Below, piece after piece: positions 1 to 8,128 of a DNA stretch of 46,112 nt. The stretch lies in the NCBI RefSeq assembly GCF_049651025.1, contig NZ_JBASBH010000033.1, positions 1 through 46,112 of the forward strand. The letters are read 5' to 3'. The notes beneath the pieces are model-generated. The model was not told the origin of the DNA and searched no databases. It saw only the letters and a program-made list of their open reading frames with translations. The stretch is from Parvibaculum sp049651025 (lineage in GTDB: Bacteria > Pseudomonadota > Alphaproteobacteria > Parvibaculales > Parvibaculaceae). How positions within the stretch are numbered: position 1 is the first letter of the stretch; each line of letters starts with the position of its first letter. Made by a program: the position numbers and the translations under genes.

Positions 1-119
1 TAACGGTTCTGAGCTTCCGCGCCCAATGCATCGCTCACGCCCGCTTCCACGAGGAAAGAGAGCAGTGCGGCTGCCTCCTCGCGCGTCAGCGTTTTGCTGG
101 ACTGTTCAAATTGCGTCAT
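1..119 (-). CDS. Uracil-DNA glycosylase, family 4-like, N-terminal fragment (cut by window edge)
   Basis: Only the first 39 codons are inside the window, starting at the ATG at 119 and running leftward off the edge. The peptide begins MTQFEQSSKTLTREEAAALL and continues with an LVEAGVSDALG stretch. This resembles the N-terminal helix of alphaproteobacterial family-4 (Fe-S) uracil-DNA glycosylases, which often carry a WYxxAGVDEAIG-like segment there, and such a gene commonly sits divergent to the ETF-ubiquinone oxidoreductase gene, as it would here. Family-4 enzymes remove uracil from DNA. No catalytic motif or Fe-S cysteine lies inside the window, so the call rests on a short similarity and on gene order. 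Confidence 0.5.
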   Translation of the reverse strand, partial: MTQFEQSSKTLTREEAAALLSFLVEAGVSDALGAEAQNR

Positions 120-189
120 GGCGCGAGCGGTTTTGTTCCGGGGCAATCGTGGGTCTGTCTGATCTAATCTAGCACGGCTTGCCTTGATG

Positions 190-218
190 TTGACCAATCT
201 ACGGCGAGGCACCATAAA
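190..218 (+). promoter_or_regulatory. Putative sigma-70-type promoter of the ETF-QO gene
   Basis: TTGACC at 190-195 and CATAAA at 213-218 are separated by exactly 17 bases, matching the housekeeping -35/-10 layout (5 of 6 and 4 of 6 consensus positions). It lies in the divergent gap and would give a leader of about 60 nucleotides before the start at 284. Inferred from pattern only. Confidence 0.45.
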
Positions 219-283
219 GTGGCCCGGTTGATAAGACGATCAATGGCTTGGCCATATGGGCAAGCTGCGAGGAGAGACGCGAA

Positions 284-1954
284 ATGAGCGAAGAAACTGT
301 CGAACGCGAGTTCATGGAATATGACGTCCTGATCGTAGGCGGCGGCCCTGCGGGTCTTTCCGCGGCGATCCGTCTGCGCCAGCTCGCAGCCGAGCAGGAT
401 TTCGACATCTCCGTCTGCCTGATCGAAAAAGGCTCGGAAGTTGGTGCGCATATTCTTTCGGGCGCGGTCATCGATCCGATCGGCCTCGACAAGCTCATTC
501 CCGACTGGAGGGAGCAGGGCGCACCGCTCGACACGCCGGTCGTGTCCGATCATTTTATCTATCTGGGCCCGGCTGGCAGCCTCACCATACCGAGCTTTCT
601 TTATCCGCCGCTGATGAACAATCACGGCAATTATATTGGCAGCCTTGCCAATCTCTGCCGCTGGCTTGCGACCAAGGCGGAAGAACTCGGCGTTGAAATC
701 TATCCCGGTTTTGCCGGTGCCGAGGTCCTCTATAACGAGGACGGCAGCGTGCGCGGTGTCGCCACTGGCGACATGGGTGTCGCAAAAGACGGTCACCACA
801 AGGACAGCTATACGCGCGGCATGGAACTGCGCGCCAAATATACGCTGTTCGCCGAAGGCGCGCGTGGCTCGCTGACCAAGGAACTGACCCGCAAATTCAA
901 GCTCGATGAAGGCCGCGATCCGCAGAAATACGGCATCGGCCTCAAGGAAGTCTGGGAGATCGACCCGGCGAAGCACCAGAAGGGCAAGGTTCAGCACACG
1001 CTCGGCTGGCCGCTCAGCGACGACACCGGCGGCGGCTCGTTCCTCTATCACTTCGGCGATAATCTCGTCTCCGTGGGCTTCGTCGTCCATCTCAACTACA
1101 AGAATCCCTATCTTTCGCCCTTCGATGAGTTCCAGCGCTTTAAGATGCATCCGGCGATCCGCGACACTTTCGAAGGCGGCAAGCGCATCGCTTATGGCGC
1201 GCGCGCCATCACCGAGGGCGGCTTCCAGTCCGTGCCGAAGCTCACCTTCCGGGGCGGCGCGCTGATTGGCTGCTCGGCAGGCTTCGTCAACGTGCCCCGC
1301 ATCAAGGGCAGCCATAACGCCATGCTCACCGGCATGATGGGCGCGGAAGCGGCCTTCGACGCGGTGAAGGGCGGGCGCGCGGCGGATGAACTGACCGCCT
1401 ATGCAAAGGCCTATATCGGCAGCCCCGTCTACAAGGACCTGAAGCGCGTCCGCAACGTGAAGCCATTCTTGTCGCGCTTCGGTACCTTTTTCGGCATGGG
1501 CTTCAGCTTTGTCGACATGTGGATGAACCAGCTCGGCATCGGCTTGCCCTTCACCCTGAAGCACGGCAAGGCGGATCACGAAACGCTGAAGAAGGCGTCC
1601 GAGTGCAAGCCGATCGACTATCCCAAGCCCGATGGGAAGATTTCCTTCGACAAGCTGTCCTCGGTCTTCATTTCGGCGACCAACCACGAAGAAGACCAGC
1701 CGATCCATCTGAAGCTCAAGGATCCGGCGATCCCGATCGCCTACAACCTGCCGACCTTTGCCGAGCCCGCGCAGCGCTATTGCCCGGCCGGCGTTTACGA
1801 GGTCGTTCTGGATGCGGAAGGCAAGAATCCGCGCTTCCAGATCAACGCCCAGAACTGCGTCCACTGCAAAACCTGCGACATCAAGGACCCGACGCAGAAC
1901 ATCAACTGGACGGTCCCGGAAGGCGGCGGCGGCCCAAATTACCCGAACATGTGA
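284..1954 (+). CDS. Electron transfer flavoprotein-ubiquinone oxidoreductase (ETF-QO)
   Basis: ETF-QO takes electrons from reduced electron transfer flavoprotein, which collects them from acyl-CoA and amino-acid dehydrogenases, and passes them to ubiquinone at the inner membrane. The 556-residue protein has an FAD dinucleotide-binding GGGPAG at residues 19-24 and, near the C-terminus, the single 4Fe-4S site typical of the family: Cys500 (RYCPAGVYE) plus Cys525, Cys528 and Cys531 (NCVHCKTCDIKDPTQNI). Length and domain order match bacterial and mitochondrial ETF-QO. An upstream in-frame ATG exists at 248, but the ATG at 284 is preceded by GGAGAG at good spacing and gives the usual N-terminus. 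A stable hairpin follows the gene at 2015-2045. It is transcribed alone, divergent from the glycosylase fragment. The long open frame on the opposite strand is a shadow. Confidence 0.96.
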   Translation: MSEETVEREFMEYDVLIVGGGPAGLSAAIRLRQLAAEQDFDISVCLIEKGSEVGAHILSGAVIDPIGLDKLIPDWREQGAPLDTPVVSDHFIYLGPAGSLTIPSFLYPPLMNNHGNYIGSLANLCRWLATKAEELGVEIYPGFAGAEVLYNEDGSVRGVATGDMGVAKDGHHKDSYTRGMELRAKYTLFAEGARGSLTKELTRKFKLDEGRDPQKYGIGLKEVWEIDPAKHQKGKVQHTLGWPLSDDTGGGSFLYHFGDNLVSVGFVVHLNYKNPYLSPFDEFQRFKMHPAIRDTFEGGKRIAYGARAITEGGFQSVPKLTFRGGALIGCSAGFVNVPRIKGSHNAMLTGMMGAEAAFDAVKGGRAADELTAYAKAYIGSPVYKDLKRVRNVKPFLSRFGTFFGMGFSFVDMWMNQLGIGLPFTLKHGKADHETLKKASECKPIDYPKPDGKISFDKLSSVFISATNHEEDQPIHLKLKDPAIPIAYNLPTFAEPAQRYCPAGVYEVVLDAEGKNPRFQINAQNCVHCKTCDIKDPTQNINWTVPEGGGGPNYPNM

Positions 1955-2014
1955 GCGGTATTCACCAACACCCCACATATCGCGGCCACATTTTATAGGC
2001 TAAGCTGAACATCA

Positions 2015-2045
2015 GGGGCCGGCATTCACCGTGGATGCCGGCCTC
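2015..2045 (+). terminator. Hairpin after ETF-QO, possible terminator
   Basis: GGCCGGCAT at 2017-2025 and ATGCCGGCC at 2035-2043 form a perfect 9-bp stem with a 9-base loop, extendable by a G-T and a G-C pair. It is followed by CGTTGTG rather than a clean T run, so termination may be partial. It lies between ETF-QO and the TPR lipoprotein gene. Confidence 0.4.
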
Positions 2046-2105
2046 GTTGTGCCTGCGCTTGGGCGCGGGGGATGCAGCTTTGCGTGTTCAGAGGCTAAAA
2101 GGGTG

Positions 2106-3851
2106 ATGGTATCTAAAGGCTATATCCCGTCCTGGCGGGCAATTGCTGCGGCCACCATATTGCTGACGCTTCAGGGTTGTGCCGGGTTGAGCAATCTCAC
2201 TGGCGGCAGCCGCGGAGGAGAGACGCCTTACGGCGACTATCTGGCCGCGCGCTATGCGAGCGCCGTTCACGAGACGGATGAGGCAAACAAGTATTTCGAC
2301 AAGACGCTCGCCGTCGATCCCGACAATCCGGTCGTCATCGAACGCGCCTTCATGGTGTCGCTGAATGGCGGCGACATGGGTCGCGCGGTCAGGCTTGCCC
2401 GTCGACTTATCAAGATTTCCCCCGATCACCGGATGGGGCGTCTCGTCCTCGCGCTCAACGACATCAACAATCGCGATTACAAGGATGCCCAGAAGCAGAT
2501 CGGCAGCGCCGAGTCGGGCGTTTTCGTCGCGCTTGTCGGTTCGCTGACGCAGAGCTGGGCGGCCGCCGGAGACGGGGACAAGGATCTCGCGCTTGCCAAG
2601 CTCAAGGCTTTTGAGAACAAGCCCGCCTTCGATCTTTTCCGCACCTACCACAAGGCGCTCATCCTCGACATGCTTGGCGATGCCAAGGAGGCCGAGGATT
2701 CATACAGGCAGGCGATGGATTCGAGCGGCGGCACCTCCATCCGCATCGTCGAATCCTATGCAAGTTTCCTGTCGCGCCAGGGACGCCAGAACGAAGCGCG
2801 CGCCGCGCTCGATCAATATGCAGCCCTCGCGCCCGATCATCCGCTTGTCCGTTCGGCGCTTGCCCGGCTCAACAAGGGCGATGTGCTGAAGCCGCTGGTT
2901 TCGACCGCAGCGGAAGGCGTCGCCGAAGCGCTATATGGTTTGGGAAGCGCACTGGCGCAGGATTCCGGCAACGAACTTGCCGGTCTCTATCTCCAGCTGG
3001 CAATCTGGTTGCGTCCGGATTTCAACGTCGCGCATACGCTGCTCGCCGATACATATGAGCAGAAAAAGCGCTGGGCCGACGCCATAGCCGCCTATAGCAG
3101 GGTGTCGAAGGATTCGCCCCTCTATCAGAACGCCCGCATTCAGACCGCGCTCGATCTGGATCGCCTCGACAAGCAGCCCGAAGCCATTGCCGTGCTGCGC
3201 GCCTATGCTGCCGACAACCCCAATGCCATCGAGCCGATGGTTGCGCTGGGCGACATCTATCGCAGCAAGGAGAACTATGCCGAAGCTGCCGCGCAATACA
3301 GCCATGCGATAGAAGTGGCGGGCAAGACTGCGCCGTCGCATTGGTCGCTCTATTACGCGCGTGGCATCTGCAATGAGCGTCTCGGCAAATGGTCCGACGC
3401 CGAACGCGATCTGAAAACGGCGCTCAAGCTGTCCAGCGATCATCCGCTCGTTCTCAACTATCTCGGCTATTCCTGGATCGAACAGGGCGCGCATCTGAAA
3501 GAAGCGCTGGCCATGATCGAAAAGGCGGTCGAGCTTCGCCCCACCGATGGTTTCATCGTCGACAGCCTCGGCTGGGCGCATTACCGGCTCGGGGATTACG
3601 CAAGGGCGGTGCAGGTGCTTCAGCGCGCCGTTGAACTCGAGCCCGATGATTCAACCATCAACGATCATCTGGGCGATGCCTTCTGGAAGGTCGGTCGCAA
3701 GATCGAAGCGCGTTTCCAGTGGAGCCATGCGCTTGAAATGAAGCCCGAGAAAGACCGCATCGAGGTTCTGAAAGCGAAGCTCGAATTCGGTCTCGAAGCC
3801 GGCGAAGCGACGCAGCGGCATCAACCGCCCACCGCTCCGCGCGGCTCCTGA
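2106..3851 (+). CDS. TPR-repeat lipoprotein
   Basis: This 581-residue protein probably acts as a scaffold at the cell envelope; its partner is unknown. The N-terminus has a basic segment, a hydrophobic stretch and a lipobox-like LQGC with Cys25, predicting a lipid-anchored protein exported across the inner membrane. The rest is almost entirely tetratricopeptide repeats: clear 34-residue units with the W/L-G-Y-A-P pattern occur in the second half (for example NYLGYSWIEQG, DSLGWAHYRLGDYARAV and DHLGDAFWKVGRKIEAR), with weaker ones before them. The frame is open from 2031, but the ATG at 2106 has an AAAAGGG upstream and places the signal peptide at the very N-terminus. ispE begins 5 bases after the stop, so the two are probably cotranscribed. 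Large TPR lipoproteins next to ispE are common in this class; I know of no assigned function. Confidence 0.85.
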   Translation: MVSKGYIPSWRAIAAATILLTLQGCAGLSNLTGGSRGGETPYGDYLAARYASAVHETDEANKYFDKTLAVDPDNPVVIERAFMVSLNGGDMGRAVRLARRLIKISPDHRMGRLVLALNDINNRDYKDAQKQIGSAESGVFVALVGSLTQSWAAAGDGDKDLALAKLKAFENKPAFDLFRTYHKALILDMLGDAKEAEDSYRQAMDSSGGTSIRIVESYASFLSRQGRQNEARAALDQYAALAPDHPLVRSALARLNKGDVLKPLVSTAAEGVAEALYGLGSALAQDSGNELAGLYLQLAIWLRPDFNVAHTLLADTYEQKKRWADAIAAYSRVSKDSPLYQNARIQTALDLDRLDKQPEAIAVLRAYAADNPNAIEPMVALGDIYRSKENYAEAAAQYSHAIEVAGKTAPSHWSLYYARGICNERLGKWSDAERDLKTALKLSSDHPLVLNYLGYSWIEQGAHLKEALAMIEKAVELRPTDGFIVDSLGWAHYRLGDYARAVQVLQRAVELEPDDSTINDHLGDAFWKVGRKIEARFQWSHALEMKPEKDRIEVLKAKLEFGLEAGEATQRHQPPTAPRGS

Positions 3852-3856
3852 CGCTC

Positions 3857-4723
3857 ATGCTGCCCATGCGCGAAAGGGCCCCGGCGAAAATCAATCTCTC
3901 CTTGCTGGTGCGCGGCCGCCGCGGCGACGGCTTTCACGATCTCCAAAGCCTCGTTGTTTTCGCCGATTGCGGCGATGTGCTGAGGGGCGAGCTTGCGCCC
4001 GCTCTGGCGCTCGACGTTACCGGCCCGTTTGCCGGCGCCCTTGGCGATAAAAGCAACAATCTCGTTCTGCGCGCGGCAACGGCGCTTGGCGATTGCCTGG
4101 GGCGAAAGCGCGGGGCGCGGCTGACGCTGGAAAAAAACCTGCCCGTCGCATCCGGCATAGGCGGCGGATCGGCTGACGCCGCTGCTGCCTTGCGCCTCCT
4201 CGCGAAACTCTGGGAAGCCTCCGTCGAGCCGGAGGTTCTCGCCTCGCTTGCGCTTCGTCTCGGCGCCGATGTGCCCGTATGCCTCGACAGCCGACCCGCG
4301 CTGATGTGGGGCATAGGTGATCTGGTCGTCCGCACGGATGCGTTGCCGCCGTTCTGGCTCGTGCTCGCAAATCCCGGCATTGCCGTTTCCACCGCGCAAG
4401 TCTTCAAGGTGCTGAACGCTTCGCCTCTCGATGAACTGGGTATCGGCCCGAAATTGCCCGCCATGACAGGGCTCGACGCGCTCATCTCCTGGCTCACCGC
4501 GCATGGAAACGATCTCGAAGCGCCTGCGCAAAAGCTCGCGCCCGTCATCGCCGATGTGATCGCGGCGATCGGCAAGACGAAGGGGTGCCGTCTCACCCGA
4601 ATGTCCGGCTCGGGCGCAACTTGCTTTGGAATCTATGCAGGTGAGGCCGAAGCGCGCGCTGCCGAAGCGGAGCTTAAGGCGAAGCAGCCTCGCTGGTGGA
4701 TAGCTGCCGCAAACAGACTTTAG
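3857..4723 (+). CDS. ispE: 4-diphosphocytidyl-2-C-methyl-D-erythritol kinase
   Basis: IspE phosphorylates the 2-hydroxyl of 4-diphosphocytidyl-2-C-methylerythritol with ATP in the MEP pathway to isopentenyl diphosphate, in the cytosol. The 288-residue protein has the GHMP-kinase signatures: APAKINLSL with Lys11 near the N-terminus, the glycine-rich ATP loop PVASGIGGGSADAAAA at 96-110, and a C-terminal MSGSGATCFGIY motif. Length is normal. It begins 5 bases after the TPR gene stop, suggesting an operon, and is convergent with the polyprenyl synthase gene, which uses the product of this pathway. A second ATG lies three codons in (MRERAPAKINL), so the exact start could shift by 9 bases. Confidence 0.96.
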   Translation: MLPMRERAPAKINLSLLVRGRRGDGFHDLQSLVVFADCGDVLRGELAPALALDVTGPFAGALGDKSNNLVLRAATALGDCLGRKRGARLTLEKNLPVASGIGGGSADAAAALRLLAKLWEASVEPEVLASLALRLGADVPVCLDSRPALMWGIGDLVVRTDALPPFWLVLANPGIAVSTAQVFKVLNASPLDELGIGPKLPAMTGLDALISWLTAHGNDLEAPAQKLAPVIADVIAAIGKTKGCRLTRMSGSGATCFGIYAGEAEARAAEAELKAKQPRWWIAAANRL

Positions 4724-4784
4724 ACAATCCATCTCGCTGCAAGTGCAGCCCGAATTGCCACGCTCTCCGGTCCCGCAATAAAGA

Positions 4785-5804
4785 TCAATAAGTCCGGCTG
4801 ATGCAGAAATCAACGAGATCGATCAGTGCCTGCCGGTAGTCGCTTTCCGGGAAGATCGCCAGCGCGTCTTTTGCAATCGCGCCGTAATGGCGTGCTCGCG
4901 CGATCGTGTCGTCAATGGCGCCATGTCGCGCCACAAGCTGTGTCGCATGTTCCAGATCGCCGTCGCGCTGGTCGCCCTCTTGCAAAGTCCGCTGCCAGAA
5001 GGTGCGTTCCTGTTCGTCGCCGCGCCGGAAGGCGAGCACGACGGGAAGAGTGATCTTGCCCTCGCGGAAATCGTCGCCGACATTCTTGCCGAGCGACGCC
5101 GCGCGACCGCCATAATCGAGCGCATCGTCGACAAGCTGGAAAGCGATTCCGAGGTTGCGGCCGTAGGACTCAAGCGCCGCCGCCTCATTCGGGCTGCGCT
5201 CTGCGATCACGCCGCCGACTTCGGCAGCCGCAGCAAAAAGCGCCGCCGTCTTTGCCTGAATGACGCGCATATAGGCGTCTTCGGTCGTGCTCGTGTCCTT
5301 TGCCGCTGCAAGCTGCATCACTTCGCCTTCGGCGATGATCGAGGCTGCATTGGCGATGATTTCAAGCGCGCGGAGCGAGCGCGTCTCGACCATCAGGCGG
5401 AAGGCGCGGCCCAGCAGAAAATCGCCGACCAGAACGCTGGCCTGATTGCCCCAGAGCATGCGCGCAGTCTTCTTGCCGCGCCGCAAATCGCTCTCGTCGA
5501 CCACATCGTCATGCAGCAGCGTGGCCGTGTGCAGGAACTCGACGCTGGCCGCAAGCTTGATGTGATCCCGGCCTGTATAGCCGCAGATGCGCGAGGCCGC
5601 GATGGTCAGCATGGGACGAAGCCGCTTGCCGCCTGAATTGATCAGGTGGCTCGCAAGCTCGGGGATCATGGGGACGTCAGATGCCATCCGTTCACGGATG
5701 AATTCGTTGACATCGTCCATATCCTTGGCGACCAGCGCCTGCAACTGAGCAACGGCGTTCTGGCTACGCCCTCGTTCCTCATCGAGTGGGACAACAACTC
5801 CCAA
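4785..5804 (-). CDS. ispB: Polyprenyl (octaprenyl-type) diphosphate synthase
   Basis: A trans-prenyltransferase that elongates farnesyl diphosphate with isopentenyl diphosphate to make the long side chain of ubiquinone. The 339-residue protein has both aspartate-rich metal-binding motifs: the first is LLHDDVVDESDLRRG (Asp99, Asp100, Asp103), the second FQLVDDALDY (Asp226, Asp227, Asp230). The GGKRLRP motif lies at 58-64. The start is a TTG at 5804, supported by AGGAG six to seven bases upstream and by the MGVVVPLDEE N-terminus usual for alphaproteobacterial homologues; the next in-frame Met is about 28 codons further in. The chain length made (C40, C45 or C50) cannot be read from the sequence with confidence. 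The gene is convergent with ispE and divergent from the DUF2007 gene. Confidence 0.92.
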   Translation of the reverse strand: MGVVVPLDEERGRSQNAVAQLQALVAKDMDDVNEFIRERMASDVPMIPELASHLINSGGKRLRPMLTIAASRICGYTGRDHIKLAASVEFLHTATLLHDDVVDESDLRRGKKTARMLWGNQASVLVGDFLLGRAFRLMVETRSLRALEIIANAASIIAEGEVMQLAAAKDTSTTEDAYMRVIQAKTAALFAAAAEVGGVIAERSPNEAAALESYGRNLGIAFQLVDDALDYGGRAASLGKNVGDDFREGKITLPVVLAFRRGDEQERTFWQRTLQEGDQRDGDLEHATQLVARHGAIDDTIARARHYGAIAKDALAIFPESDYRQALIDLVDFCISRTY

Positions 5805-5916
5805 TATTCGCTCCTGAAAATACGGGCCGCATATGTGTTAATCTTTCAGTGGAGCATAGGTGGGAGGTGCATTCGCGGCAAGTGTTGCGCATGCGCCGCA
5901 AGTGACGGGAAAGAGC

Positions 5917-6138
5917 ATGAAAGAGCTGATCCGGACGAACGATATGGTGCTGATTTCCTATCTCGAGCACCGCCTGCGCGAAGAAGGCATTGAGCCACTG
6001 ACACTCGACGGCCATATGAGCGTGCTCGAAGGCTCGCTCGGCGTGCTCCCGCGCCGTATCATGGTGGCTGAAGAAGACCACAGTCGGGCATGGGACATTC
6101 TGGACGGCGTGAAGCAGGATCGGGATAGGCAATCATGA
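5917..6138 (+). CDS. DUF2007-family small protein
   Basis: A 73-residue protein beginning MKELIRTNDMVLISYLEHRL. It matches the DUF2007 (putative signal-transducing) family: a short alpha/beta fold with an SYLEHRLREEGIEPLTLD-like segment and a conserved PRRIMVAEED stretch near the end. No biochemical role is established for the family. The frame is open from 5860, but the ATG at 5917 has GGGAAAG upstream and gives the family's usual N-terminus. The stop overlaps the next ATG by four bases (ATGA at 6135-6138), so it is translationally coupled to the methyltransferase gene. Confidence 0.85.
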   Translation: MKELIRTNDMVLISYLEHRLREEGIEPLTLDGHMSVLEGSLGVLPRRIMVAEEDHSRAWDILDGVKQDRDRQS

Positions 6139-6950
6139 ACGAAGCAAGCGAATCGACTATCGGCGCGGACCTGGCGGGTTCAATTGATGCCGCTCACACC
6201 GATGACGGATTTCTCGGCAGCAGGCTTCAAATGCTTCAGCCCGCGAAAGGTTATCGCGCTGGCATAGATGCTGTGCTGCTTGCGGCTTCCATTCCGGCGC
6301 GCAAGGGCGAGCGCGTGCTGGAAGCAGGGTCCGGCGTCGGCGTTGCGAGCCTTTGCCTCGCCACGCGTGTTCCCGGCGTCGATGTCTGCGGTCTCGAGCT
6401 TCAGGAAGATCTCGTGCGCCTTGCGCGCGAAAATGCGCGGCGCAATGCGCTGCAAACGCGCGCGACCTTCGTCGAAGGCAATGTCGGCATGCAGGTGCGT
6501 GATCTTGTCACACAGGGGCTTGAGCCGCAGAGCTGGGACCATGTCTTTGCAAACCCGCCATTTTACGATCCATCGAGCAATTCCTCTTCGCCCGATGCGA
6601 GCAAGGCCCAGTCTCACCTGACACTGGGTTCGGAACTTGGCGACTGGGTGCGTTTTGCCTGCACCATAGTGCGCCCGAAAGGTACTGTGAGCTTCATTCA
6701 CCGTGCCGATGCGCTGGGCGATCTTCTGTCCTCAATTCGCGCCCATCTCGGCGGCATCGAAGTCTTCCCGCTATGGCCCGCGCTCGGCAAACCCGCAAGC
6801 CGGGTAATCCTGCGTGGAACGCGCGGCTCCAGAGCGCCGCTGACGCTTCGCCCGGGCCTTGTGCTGCATGACCGTGACGGTCGTTTCAGCGAAAAGGCAG
6901 ACAGTATTTTGCGCCATGCGGCACCGCTTCTTCTCGATCAACCGACTTGA
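6135..6950 (+). CDS. tRNA1(Val) adenine-N6 methyltransferase-like (TrmN6/YfiC family)
   Basis: A SAM-dependent class I methyltransferase of 271 residues. Motif I is VLEAGSGVGVASL from residue 61, an acidic residue ends the next strand (GLELQ, 86-90), and the catalytic NPPF tetrad lies at 140-143 (VFANPPFYDP). NPPF/Y is the signature of enzymes methylating exocyclic amino groups of adenine, guanine or glutamine; among these the overall organisation, including the LQPAKGYRAGIDAVLLAA segment at 34-51, fits the YfiC/TrmN6 group that modifies A37 of tRNA-Val. The substrate is inferred. It lies between a DUF2007 gene (4-base overlap) and an S49 peptidase gene (15-base gap), an order seen in many alphaproteobacteria. 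Confidence 0.85.
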   Translation: MNEASESTIGADLAGSIDAAHTDDGFLGSRLQMLQPAKGYRAGIDAVLLAASIPARKGERVLEAGSGVGVASLCLATRVPGVDVCGLELQEDLVRLARENARRNALQTRATFVEGNVGMQVRDLVTQGLEPQSWDHVFANPPFYDPSSNSSSPDASKAQSHLTLGSELGDWVRFACTIVRPKGTVSFIHRADALGDLLSSIRAHLGGIEVFPLWPALGKPASRVILRGTRGSRAPLTLRPGLVLHDRDGRFSEKADSILRHAAPLLLDQPT

Positions 6951-6965
6951 GTGAATATTTCAGAC

Positions 6966-7859
6966 ATGAAGAATTTGATTGCGCCTCTTTTGCCTTCGCC
7001 GCTCCGCCGCCGCGCCTTTCCGAATTACACGTCTCCGGCGGTCGTTGCCGTGGTGCGTCTGAACGGCGTCATCGGCGCAGTCTCGCCCCTGCGCGGCGGC
7101 ATCGACCTCGCATCGGTTGCTGGCGCGCTGGAGGCGGCCTTCACGATGAAGGGCGTGAAAGCCGTTGCGCTGTCGATCAATTCGCCGGGCGGCTCGCCGG
7201 TGCAATCCTCACTCATCTATAAGCGCGTGCGTGCGCTCGCCGCCGAAAAAACTCTCCCCGTATTTGCGTTCGCGGAAGATGTCGCCGCGTCCGGCGGCTA
7301 TATGCTCGCCTGCGCAGCCGATGAAATTTATGCCGATGAAAGCTCCATCATCGGCTCGATCGGCGTCGTCTCGGCGGGCTTCGGTTTCACCGGCCTCATC
7401 GACAAGCTCGGCGTCGAGCGTCGCGTGCATACGTCAGGCGAGAGCAAGTCGATGCTCGATCCCTTCAAGCCGGAAAATCCCGATGACGTGGAGCGCCTCA
7501 AGGCGCTTCAGCACGACGTCCACGAAAACTTCAAAAGCCTTGTCCGCCGCGCGCGGGGAGAAAGGCTGGCGGAGCCGTCCGATGGTCTTTTCACCGGTGA
7601 GTTCTGGGCGGCCTCCGGCGCACTCTCGCGCGGCCTCATCGACGGCGTCGGCGATCTGCGCAGCGTCATGCGCGAGCGGTTCGGAAAAGAAGTTCGCCTG
7701 AAGCTTGTCGGTGGCAAAAAGCCCTTCTGGCGGCGTGGAATTGGGCTGACCAGCGCCTCGGCTTCATTTGCCGAACCGTCCCATCTGGGCGAGGGCTTTG
7801 CGCAAGGATTGCTCGGCGCGCTCGAAACTCGTTCCATTTGGAATCGTTTTGGCCTTTAA
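6966..7859 (+). CDS. S49-family signal peptide peptidase (SppA/SohB-like)
   Basis: A serine-lysine peptidase of the S49 family, 297 residues, expected to degrade cleaved signal peptides or other membrane-associated peptides. It has the oxyanion-type SINSPGGSP segment (70-78), the nucleophile Ser109 in DVAASGGYML, and Lys161 in the SGESKSML segment. The Ser-Lys spacing of 52 residues equals that described for Bacillus SppA (Ser147/Lys199). This is the short, single-domain form rather than the duplicated E. coli SppA. No N-terminal transmembrane helix is evident, so association with the membrane may be peripheral. A GTG at 6951 could add five codons, but the ATG at 6966 has better spacing from GAGTGA upstream. 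Confidence 0.9.
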   Translation: MKNLIAPLLPSPLRRRAFPNYTSPAVVAVVRLNGVIGAVSPLRGGIDLASVAGALEAAFTMKGVKAVALSINSPGGSPVQSSLIYKRVRALAAEKTLPVFAFAEDVAASGGYMLACAADEIYADESSIIGSIGVVSAGFGFTGLIDKLGVERRVHTSGESKSMLDPFKPENPDDVERLKALQHDVHENFKSLVRRARGERLAEPSDGLFTGEFWAASGALSRGLIDGVGDLRSVMRERFGKEVRLKLVGGKKPFWRRGIGLTSASASFAEPSHLGEGFAQGLLGALETRSIWNRFGL

Positions 7860-7924
7860 TGAGTTGTTACGTCGCGTTGGGCGCCGTTCCCCATATGGAA
7901 TGTGACCCCTTGGAGGGTGAAAGC

Positions 7925-8116
7925 ATGAGCAAGCTCGTCTTCGCCGCTGTTTTGATGGCGGCCTGCTACACGGCCTATAGAGCCATTCTCCGCGCTGCAG
8001 AGCGTCAACGTGACAGCATGGTTCGCGCTCGTGCCCAGTCCCGCGTCGAACCGCGCGACCTCGGCACGCTCCGTGAAGTCGAAGACGGCCTCTATGTGCC
8101 GGACAATCGCCGCTAA
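7925..8116 (+). CDS. Small membrane-anchored protein of unknown function
   Basis: 63 residues beginning MSKLVFAAVLMAACYTAYRA: a single N-terminal hydrophobic helix followed by a charged tail ending in VEDGLYVPDNRR. Such short proteins recur downstream of S49 peptidase genes in alphaproteobacteria, but no function is known. GGAGGG lies eight bases or so before the ATG at 7925; a longer reading from 7838 overlaps the S49 gene and lacks support. Probably the last gene of the 5917-8116 operon; the next gene is convergent 12 bases away. Confidence 0.75.
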   Translation: MSKLVFAAVLMAACYTAYRAILRAAERQRDSMVRARAQSRVEPRDLGTLREVEDGLYVPDNRR

Positions 8117-8128
8117 GCGGTCCGCCCT

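Noticed and set aside
164..1978. 604-codon open frame on the minus strand across the ETF-QO gene
   Set aside because: It is fully antisense to a gene with clear FAD and Fe-S motifs, and its translation shows only the periodic composition of a GC-rich shadow frame.
4736..4749. GCTGC-AAGT-GCAGC hairpin between ispE and the polyprenyl synthase gene as terminator
   Set aside because: Only five base pairs and no T tract on either side, so it does not support a terminator call.
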